From: Bog-532 sp963742865
GTDB taxonomy: Bacteria; Actinomycetota; Actinomycetes; Streptosporangiales; Streptosporangiaceae
Length of the DNA: 64,000 nucleotides
Direction of reading: 5' to 3'
Assembly (NCBI GenBank): GCA_963742865.1
Contig: CAVUNW010000024.1
Location: 62,001-126,000 of the forward strand
The notes under the pieces were generated by a model. That model was not told the DNA's origin. It searched no databases and was given only the letters and a program-made list of their open reading frames with translations. Of this stretch, positions 45,031 through 51,961 are shown one piece after another. The translations under genes and the position numbers were made by a program. Positions within the stretch are counted from its first letter, which is position 1; each line of letters opens with the position of its first letter.

Positions 45031-47025
45031 CGGGCCTCCCCCGTTGTGGTCAGCGCGGCGGCGATGGTCTCGGCCAGCCGCGGCCCGATGCCGGGCACGG
45101 CCGCGATCTCCTCCGGGGTCGCCGCGGATAGCTTGCGGACCGAGCCGAACCGCTTGAGCAGAGCGGCCCGCCGGGCCTGGCCCGAGGCCGGAGATGTCGT
45201 CCAGCGCGCTCGCAGTAAAGCCCTGAGACCGCTTCTGCCGATGGTAGGTGATCGCGAATCGGTGCGCCTCGTCCCGGACCCGCTGCAGCAGGTAGAGCCC
45301 CTCACTGCTGCGCGGCAGGATGACCGGGAACTCCTCCCCCGGCAGCCAGACCTCTTCCAGGCGCTTGGCCAGCCCGCACACGGCCACGTCGTCGATGCTC
45401 AGGTCGGCCAGGGCGCGCGCGGCCGCGTCGGCCTGGGCCGGCCCGCCGTCCACGACGACCAGGTTGGGCGGGTAGGCGAACTTGCGCTGGCGCATCGCGG
45501 CGTCCCGGGCCGCGGCGTTTTCTGCAGTATTTTCTTCCGGGTCCTGCTCGGGATCGCCCAGGGTGTCCAGCTCCCCGGTTTCCTCGCGTTCGTCCAGATA
45601 GCGCCGGAACCGGCGGGTGATCACCTCGTAGATCGAGGAGATGTCGTCGGTGCCGTCGTCGCCGCGGATGCTGAACCGGCGGTATTCGCTCTTGCGCGCC
45701 AGGCCGTCCTCGAACACGACCATCGACGCCACGACGTTCGTGCCCTGCAGGTTGGACACGTCGTAACACTCGATCCGCAGCGGCGCGTCGTCCAGGCCGA
45801 GCGCGTCAGTGATCTCGTGCAGGGCCCGGCTCCGGGTGGTCAGGTCGCTGGCCCGGCGAGTCTTGTGCAGCGCCAGCGACTGCAGAGCGTTACGCGCAAC
45901 CGTGTCCAGCAGCGCCTTCTTGTCACCGCGCTGCGGCACCCGCAGGTTGACGGGGCCACCGCGGCGGCCGGCCAGCCATTCCGCTACCGTCTCCGGATCC
46001 GGCGGCAGCGCCGGCACCAGAACCTCGCGGGGAACGTTGCTGCCGGGAGCGCCGCCCCCGTCCGGCGCGCTGTCGGCCGCGTTCACGGCCGCCTCCCCGT
46101 AGACCTGGCCGAGGAAGTTCTCGACCAGTTCGCCGGTCGTCACGTCCTCGACCTTCTCCAGCACCCAGCCGCGCTGGCCGCGCACCCGGCCGTCGCGGAC
46201 GTAGAAGATCTGGACGGCCGCTTCGAGCTGGTCCTCGGACAGCGCGATGACGTCGCAGTCGGTCCCGTCCCGGAGCACGACGGCCTGCTTTTCCAGCGCC
46301 CGCTCCAGCGCGCGCATGTCGTCCCGCAGCCGCGCCGCGCGCTCGTACTCCTCGGCCGCCGCAGCCTGCCGCATTTCCGTTTCGATCCGCCGGATGAACC
46401 GGGTGGTCTGGCCGGCCATGAAGTCGCAGAAGTCCTCGGCGAGCTTGCGGTGCTCGGCCGCGCTCACCCGGTCCACACACGGCGCCGAGCACTTGTCGAT
46501 ATAGCCGAGCAGGCACGGGCGGCCGATCTGCCCGGCGCGCTTGAACACCCCGGCCGAGCAGGTCCGGACCGGGAAGACGCGCAGCAGGGTGTCGACCGTG
46601 TCCCGGATCGCCCAGGCGTGCGAGTAGGGCCCGAAATACCGGGTGCCCTTGCGCTTCGCGCCCCGCATCACCATGACCCGGGGGTACTCCTCGCTCATGG
46701 TGACCGCAAGGTACGGGTAGCTCTTGTCGTCCCGGTACTTGACGTTGTACCGGGGGTCGAACTCCTTGATCCAGGAGTACTCGAGCTGGAGCGCCTCCAC
46801 CTCAGTGTTGACGACAGTCCAGTCGACCGAGGCCGCCGACGTCAGCATGGCCTGGGTCCGCGGGTGCAGGCTCGCGAAGTCCGCGAAGTAGGAGTTCAGC
46901 CGCTGCCGCAGGGACTTGGCCTTCCCCACGTAGATCACCCGGCCGCGCGCATCACGGAACCTGTAGACCCCGGGAGACTCGGGGATGGAGCCCGGGGCCG
47001 GCCGGTAGGTTGCCGGATCTGCCAC
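45027..47025 (-). pseudogene. uvrC: Excinuclease ABC subunit C, frameshift near the 3' end
   Basis: About 665 residues if corrected. GIY-YIG domain (SPGVYRFRDARGRVIYVGKAKSLRQRL), UVR domain (MRQAAAAEEYERAARLRDDM) and RNase H-like C-half (ECYDVSNLQGTNVVASMVVFE, LVVVDGGPAQ) are intact. At DDISGLG an extra C at 45181-45183 (plus strand) shifts the frame; the expected QARRAALLKRFGSVRKLSAA and helix-hairpin-helix with AAVPGIGPRLAETI continue in the next frame to TGA 45027. UvrC loss is improbable in a free-living actinobacterium, so error is likely. Confidence 0.93.
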
Positions 47026-47256
47026 GCAGTAACTCTACGGCGGCCCGGCGACGGTCCGTGCCTTCCCGTGGCCAGCCGGCGCATGTTTCGCGCTCGGCGC
47101 GGCCGCGCCGGCCCCGGTGCCCTGGCGGTCCCCGGGTGAGGTCCATACCGCGAATGTAGGCGACCGCGGGGCTGCGGCCTGCGCTGATCGCCATGCGCGG
47201 ATCTGCTGAAAGCAGAGCCCCGGACTCGGGGCCGCGTGCCGCCGCGCTGGCCGTAC

Positions 47257-48129
47257 TCAGTCGGCGGGCGTGTAGGCGCTGAAGCCGCTGGTCTGCCAGG
47301 CCGTACCGTCCGGGGCGATGCCGAGGGCCTCGTACCCGTCCAGGTGCTCGGCCCACTCCCGGGCGGCGGGGCCCATCGCGAACGCGGCCGTGGCGTAGGC
47401 GTCGGCCGTGGCGACCCAGGGTCCGACCACGGTGACGCTGGCCAGTTCGGTAGCGGGCTGGCCGGTGCGGGGGTTGATGATGTGCGCGCCGCGCTCGGCC
47501 GTCCCCGAGGTGGCGATGGCGACGTCCCGCCCGGTAACGATGGCCGCCAGCGCGGAGGGGTGCAGCGGGTGCGCGATGCCGACCTGCCACGGCCGTCCTG
47601 GTTCCGGCTCGCCCGTGCACTGCATGTCGCCGGCCCCGTTGACGCAGTGGCCGGTGAAGCCGGCCCGCGTCAGCATGATCGCGGCCCGCTCGATGGCCCA
47701 CCCCTTGACCAGCCCCGACGGATCGAAGCGGCCGCCGGGCCGGTCGGTGAAGTAACCGTCGCTCCGCTCGCTGATGACGGCGCATTCCCCGATAACCTCG
47801 GCCAGTTCTGGCGCGCACTGCGCCAGGGTGACCTCGCCGCGGCCGAACCGGCTGACGTCACTGCCGGCCCGGTACGTGGAGAACGTGGCGTCCACCCAGT
47901 GCAGCCAGCTCACCACCTCCGGCAGCACCGGTGCGGCCGCCGCCGGGATGTCGAGGGAGAACACCGTGCCCATGACGTGCTCCGCGTGGCGGAGCCTCAT
48001 CGCCGGCGGCCCAATTCCGACCGCCGCCGGGCCCGCCGCGCCCGGGCCGGTCACGTTGACGTTGGTCACGCTCACGCCGGTCATGCCCGCACCCGGGACG
48101 GGCACGCCGTCCGGGTCCGCAGTGGTCAC
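47257..48129 (-). CDS. apbE: FAD:protein FMN transferase ApbE
   Basis: 290 residues from GTG 48129, overlapping the previous stop by one base. Attaches FMN covalently to Ser/Thr of secreted flavoproteins. HVMGTVFSLD, DPSGLVKGWAIERA, VNGAGDMQCTG and TSGTAERGAHIINPRTG are ApbE motifs. No export signal is obvious at the start; the first ~43 residues are Gly/Ala/Val-rich, and MRLRHAEHVMG (about 48000) may be the real domain start. Its target is the adjacent FMN-binding protein. Confidence 0.92.
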   Translation of the reverse strand: MTTADPDGVPVPGAGMTGVSVTNVNVTGPGAAGPAAVGIGPPAMRLRHAEHVMGTVFSLDIPAAAAPVLPEVVSWLHWVDATFSTYRAGSDVSRFGRGEVTLAQCAPELAEVIGECAVISERSDGYFTDRPGGRFDPSGLVKGWAIERAAIMLTRAGFTGHCVNGAGDMQCTGEPEPGRPWQVGIAHPLHPSALAAIVTGRDVAIATSGTAERGAHIINPRTGQPATELASVTVVGPWVATADAYATAAFAMGPAAREWAEHLDGYEALGIAPDGTAWQTSGFSAYTPAD

Positions 48130-48626
48130 TACCCGCCGGCCTTGTCCAGCGCGCTCTGCAGCGACTGGATGTAGCCGGCGCTGGTGTAGCTGGCCCCGGA
48201 GACGGCGTTGATCTTCGCGCTCTGCGCGGTCAGCGTCTCCTGGTTCAGCAGGGGCAGCGCGCGGCCGTCGATCATCTGGCTGTTGACGCCGTCGTTGGTG
48301 TGCTGCAGCACGGTGACCTTGACGATCTTCCCGGTATTGAGCGTCACCTGGACCTGGGTCGGGCCGTAGCCGGTCATGATCACGCTCCCGGTGAGCACGG
48401 TTCCCGTCCCGGAACCGGCGCTGACGGGGGCGGCCGCCGCCGCCGCGGCGCCGCTGGCCGCGCTCGCGGAGCCGCTGGATCCGGATGACGCGCTCCCCCC
48501 CGAACCGGCCGTCGCTCCCGTGCCGGACACCCCTGCTATCGCGGTGGACCCCATGTGAGTCCGGAACGACAGCAGCATGACCAGCCCGGCGATGGTACCG
48601 CCCAGGGCGAGTACGACCCGGCGCAT
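48129..48626 (-). CDS. Secreted or membrane-anchored FMN-binding domain protein
   Basis: 165 residues. N-terminal hydrophobic segment (about 4-20) anchors or exports it, then a Ser/Gly/Ala linker, then an FMN-bind domain (VIMTGYGPTQVQVTLNTGKI...). The flavinylation motif is SGASYTSAGY, with S146 as the probable acceptor. Coupled to apbE downstream and to a flavocytochrome reductase upstream. Confidence 0.9.
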   Translation of the reverse strand: MRRVVLALGGTIAGLVMLLSFRTHMGSTAIAGVSGTGATAGSGGSASSGSSGSASAASGAAAAAAAPVSAGSGTGTVLTGSVIMTGYGPTQVQVTLNTGKIVKVTVLQHTNDGVNSQMIDGRALPLLNQETLTAQSAKINAVSGASYTSAGYIQSLQSALDKAGG

Positions 48627-48697
48627 CGGTTTCCTCCGTTTGGCGTGTGCAGATCAGGTTCGGTTGGGATGCGGCTGCGCCGCGGAGTCAGCAGGGC

Positions 48698-50131
48698 TCA
48701 GAACTCGAAGGACTCGTGGTGGATCTGCCGGCGCGGCACCCCCGCCGCGGTCAGCGCGGCGATGGCGGATTCGGTCATGCCGGCCGGGCCGCAAACGTAT
48801 ACCTCGTAGCGGTGCACTCCGGGCACGAGCGCCAGGATCTGGTCGGCGGTCAGCGGATCAACGCCCAGCTGCGCGCGCGATCCGACCAGGTAGTGCACCG
48901 CGGCGCCACGATCCCGGGCGATGGCGTCCAGTTCCGGGCCGAACACGACATCCTCGGGGCTACTGGCCCGGTAGATCAGGGTGACCTCGCCGGGCAGCGT
49001 CGCGAACATCGCGCGCAGCGGCGTGATGCCGACGCCGCCGGCCAGCAGCAGCACCCGGCGGCCGTCCGGCTGGGGGGTGAACGCCCCGTACGGCCCCTCC
49101 GCGATGACCCGGGTTCCCGGGCGGAGCCGGCGTATCGCGCGGCTGTGGTCGCCGCGGTCCTTGACCGTGATCCGCATGACGTCGGAGCGCGGTGCCGCGG
49201 ACAGCGAGTACGGGTGCGAGGACCACCACATGCCGCGGGTGAGGAACCGCCAGCGGAAGAACTGCCCCGGGTCGGCCTGAAGCTCGTCCAGGTGCTCGCC
49301 GCCGATGTAGACGGACACCACGTCCGCGGCCTCACGGCGGAGGGCGACGACGTGGAACCGGTGCCGGGCCGAGATGCGCAGCGGGCTGATGACCCGGTAC
49401 CAGATGACCAGCGCCGCCACCGACGCGTACAGCAGCGACCAGACGAACCGCGCCTTGAGGCTGCTGATGAAGGACGCGCCGTCGGCGAACTGATGGCTGA
49501 ACGCCAGCGCGATCGCCAGGTAGGTGTAGAAGTGCAGGTGATACCAGGTGTCGTAGGACAGGCGCCGGCGCGCCGCACGCATGGACACCAGGCCGATGCC
49601 GAGGAACAGGAATCCGGCCACGGTGGCCATCAGCACGTCGGGGTACGACGTCAGCAGGGTGCTCGTCTCGCTGACCAGGGCCTGGTGCGCAGTGACCGAA
49701 TATCCCCAGATGATCGCCACTGCGTGCGCGACGATCACGCTGACGACGTAGCGGCCGCCCATCGCGTGCCAGCGGGCCAGCCGGTCGGTGCCGATCCCCC
49801 GCTCCAGCGGCGGCAGGCGGGACATGAGCGCGACGAGCACGACCACCCCGTAGCCCGCGAGCAGGCCGAGGATGCGCCCCGCATTGGTGAGCCAGTCACC
49901 CAGGCCGTGGACCGAGGGGGTGGCCGCCCACCATAGCCCGATGACGGCCAGGCCCCCGGCGTAGATGAGGCCCAGCACCAGCCCGGGGCGCGCCCGCAGG
50001 TGCTCCCGCGGCTCAACGACCCGGCGTGATCGCCCGCGCGGGCGGCCCGCCGGAGCCCGGCGCGCCGGGGATGCGCCCGTGCCGTGCGCGCCCGGGGTGG
50101 GCGGCCCCGGCCGTGGTTCGACGCTCAGCAC
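48698..50131 (-). CDS. Ferric-reductase-like transmembrane flavocytochrome
   Basis: 477 residues. A basic N-terminus of ~45 residues precedes about six helices with heme-ligand-type histidines (RWHAMGG, VAHAVAI, YHLHFYTYLAIALAFSHQF). From about residue 255 a ferredoxin-NADP reductase module follows: HPYSLSAAPRSD for FAD, LLLAGGVGITPLRAMF and VYVCGPAGM for NAD(P). It would carry electrons from cytosolic NAD(P)H through heme to the outer face, where the FMN-binding partner and the Rieske protein lie. 71 nt upstream of the FMN-binding gene. Confidence 0.9.
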   Translation of the reverse strand: MLSVEPRPGPPTPGAHGTGASPARRAPAGRPRGRSRRVVEPREHLRARPGLVLGLIYAGGLAVIGLWWAATPSVHGLGDWLTNAGRILGLLAGYGVVVLVALMSRLPPLERGIGTDRLARWHAMGGRYVVSVIVAHAVAIIWGYSVTAHQALVSETSTLLTSYPDVLMATVAGFLFLGIGLVSMRAARRRLSYDTWYHLHFYTYLAIALAFSHQFADGASFISSLKARFVWSLLYASVAALVIWYRVISPLRISARHRFHVVALRREAADVVSVYIGGEHLDELQADPGQFFRWRFLTRGMWWSSHPYSLSAAPRSDVMRITVKDRGDHSRAIRRLRPGTRVIAEGPYGAFTPQPDGRRVLLLAGGVGITPLRAMFATLPGEVTLIYRASSPEDVVFGPELDAIARDRGAAVHYLVGSRAQLGVDPLTADQILALVPGVHRYEVYVCGPAGMTESAIAALTAAGVPRRQIHHESFEF

Positions 50132-50168
50132 TGCATTCCCCTCCTGGAGCCGTAGGCCTGATGTTCCA

Positions 50169-50627
50169 TCACGCCAGCGAGATCTGGCCGGACTGGACCT
50201 TGAGGGGCTGGGCGGGCAGCGGGCTCAGGGCCGGCCCCGCGACGACATGCCCGTCAGTGGCGCTGAAGCGGCTGCCGTGACAGGGACAGACGATCGTCCC
50301 GGCCGCAACCTGGTCGAGGATGCACTGCATGTGCGTGCACACCGCGCTGAACCCCTTGAATTCGCCGGCCGTGGGCTGGGTCACCACGACCCGGGCCGCG
50401 ATGAAGACCTTGCCGCCGCCCACGGGGATCTCGCTCGTGCTGCTGAGCGGGCTGCCTGCGTGGCCCGGGCCGGCTCCCGCCGAGGGGCTGGTACCGCTGG
50501 AGGCCGTTCCGCCCGCCGCGGGCGCGGAACTGCCGCCGCACGCGGTCAGCGTGCCTGCCAGCCCGGCCAGGCTCACCCCGGCGATCAGGCCACGGCGGGT
50601 GGTCTCGGCGTTGCGCGGCTGGGTCAC
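50169..50627 (-). CDS. Rieske [2Fe-2S] lipoprotein-like protein
   Basis: 152 residues. Twin-arginine-like start (TTRRGLIAG) and a lipobox ending at C30 (LTACGG) indicate export and lipid anchoring. A Ser/Gly/Ala linker then leads to the Rieske fold: CTHMQC (C97, H99, C102) and CPCHGS (C114, C116, H117) supply cluster ligands C97/H99/C114/H117 and a disulfide C102-C116. 37 nt upstream of the flavocytochrome gene; probably first gene of the module. Confidence 0.9.
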   Translation of the reverse strand: MTQPRNAETTRRGLIAGVSLAGLAGTLTACGGSSAPAAGGTASSGTSPSAGAGPGHAGSPLSSTSEIPVGGGKVFIAARVVVTQPTAGEFKGFSAVCTHMQCILDQVAAGTIVCPCHGSRFSATDGHVVAGPALSPLPAQPLKVQSGQISLA

Positions 50628-50802
50628 AGGCGATCCTCCAGGGGCCGATCGGTCACGGGCGGGCTGGTACCTCTCATTAATACGTGCCCGGGCGCCCCGC
50701 TGTTCACCAACCGGGCCGTCCGTAATCGCCTGTTAAGAGGCAGCCATAAACCGCACGTAATATGTGCCGGTTTGGCTGCCCACAATGGCACGAAGCGCGG
50801 CG

Positions 50803-51141
50803 CTATGCTGGTCCGGCCACCCCGACCAGGTTCCCTTCCGGATCGGTGAAATGGCCGACCACCAGGCCGGTCGGCGCGCGCTCGGGACCCATTCGGCGGG
50901 TGCCGCCGAGGCTCTCCGCCTTTTGCAGCGTGGCCTCGACATTCGGCACGCCGATGTAGAAGACCACGTGGCTGTCGTAGCCCGCGCCGCCGCCGATACC
51001 GCCCGGGATGCCGGTCCCGTCGCTGGTCGTGTTGCGCTGGACGAACCCGTAGTTCATCGGTTCCGATACCGTCGCCGCCACCGGGGCGCTCGTGTCGAAC
51101 TCCCATCCGAACAGCGCACCGTAGTAGCCCCGCAGCGTCAT
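50803..51141 (-). CDS. VOC-family (glyoxalase-like) protein, short N-terminus
   Basis: 112 residues from ATG 51141. LRGYYGALFGWEFD, GGIGGGAGYDSHVVFYIGVPNVEATLQKAESLGG and GHFTDPEGNLVGV are VOC-superfamily signatures. Usual members begin about ten residues earlier with a strand holding a metal-ligand His; here the start abuts the upstream gene's stop (51144-51146), so that strand is missing. Substrate unknown. Confidence 0.82.
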   Translation of the reverse strand: MTLRGYYGALFGWEFDTSAPVAATVSEPMNYGFVQRNTTSDGTGIPGGIGGGAGYDSHVVFYIGVPNVEATLQKAESLGGTRRMGPERAPTGLVVGHFTDPEGNLVGVAGPA

Positions 51142-51143
51142 CG

Positions 51144-51812
51144 CTAGGCGTCGGGCCAGTCGGGCGGGAGGACGTCGGAGCTGGCGCCCATGGCGTCGCG
51201 GAGCCGCAGGCGGAAGCTTTCGTGCAGCTCGGGTCCCCAGGCGTACTGGCTCGGTACCCGGATGGCGCTGAGCAGGATCTCCCGCAGGTCACGGGCGCGC
51301 CCGCCGCCCTGCGCCAGCGGCAGCGCGGCGAGGGAGTACATCTGGTCCAGGGCGCCGAACAGCTCGTTGGCCAGCAGCGGCAGCGTCCCGTAGCAGACGG
51401 CGGCCTCCACGAACCCTTCCCACCAGGTGGGCGGCTCGGCGTCGTTCTCGGACGGCACCTCGTCGCCACCGAATGCACGGCGCAGCCTCGTCCGCACGGC
51501 TCTGCCGACGGCCGGATCGGGATCCTCGAGGCCGCGCTGCCAGACGAGGGCCGCGTCGGCGTCGCGCTCGCGCAGCGGCAGCGTCCGGGCCAGCAGTTCG
51601 ATGGCGAGCGGCACGATTTCACCGTCCGCTGATTCGCAGGCCCGGGAGAACGCGTTGATGGCCTGGTCCAGGTAGCCCATCCCCTGCGCGACGTAATCCG
51701 CCGGATCGGATCCGGAGGGCCGCCCGGCGGGTTCCGCCAGTCGCTCGGCGGCCTCGTCCGGTGGATGCGTCTCGGCTGTCGTGCCGGGCGGTTCCGGCCC
51801 TTCGGCAGTCAT
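51144..51812 (-). CDS. Hypothetical protein, HEAT-like helical
   Basis: 222 residues, not recognised. The first ~35 residues are Pro/Glu/Thr-rich; the rest is predicted largely helical with ALVWQRGLEDPDPAVGRAVRTRLRRAF resembling a HEAT-type unit and Trp-rich PPTWWEGFVEAAVCYGTLPLLANELF. No signal peptide or membrane helix. Stop lies 2 nt from the VOC start, so the two are probably co-transcribed. Confidence 0.65.
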   Translation of the reverse strand: MTAEGPEPPGTTAETHPPDEAAERLAEPAGRPSGSDPADYVAQGMGYLDQAINAFSRACESADGEIVPLAIELLARTLPLRERDADAALVWQRGLEDPDPAVGRAVRTRLRRAFGGDEVPSENDAEPPTWWEGFVEAAVCYGTLPLLANELFGALDQMYSLAALPLAQGGGRARDLREILLSAIRVPSQYAWGPELHESFRLRLRDAMGASSDVLPPDWPDA

Positions 51813-51875
51813 GCCGGAAGACTAAAGGGGAACGCCGTGTCCCGGCTAGCCGACGGGGCGTTGGCACCGCGCCAG

Positions 51876-51940
51876 CCGACCGGCACAGGCGACCGGCACA
51901 GCCGACCGGCACAGGCGACCGGCACAGCCGAACGGCTCGG
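51876..51940. repeat. 13/26-bp tandem repeat upstream of the hypothetical gene
   Basis: Alternating 13-mers ccgaccggcacag and gcgaccggcacag occur twice each, followed by a degenerate fifth unit, between the gcvP stop and the hypothetical protein's start. Confidence 0.75.
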
Positions 51941-51961
51941 CCCAAACGGTTCCGGCGAGGG

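Noticed and set aside
44107..47025. 972-residue UvrC-RapZ fusion protein
   Set aside because: The UvrC C-terminus is found in the next frame and ends in a GTGA overlap with the rapZ start; the fusion results from one extra base.
43984..47139. 1051-codon open frame on the plus strand
   Set aside because: Antisense shadow of rapZ and uvrC without recognisable domains.
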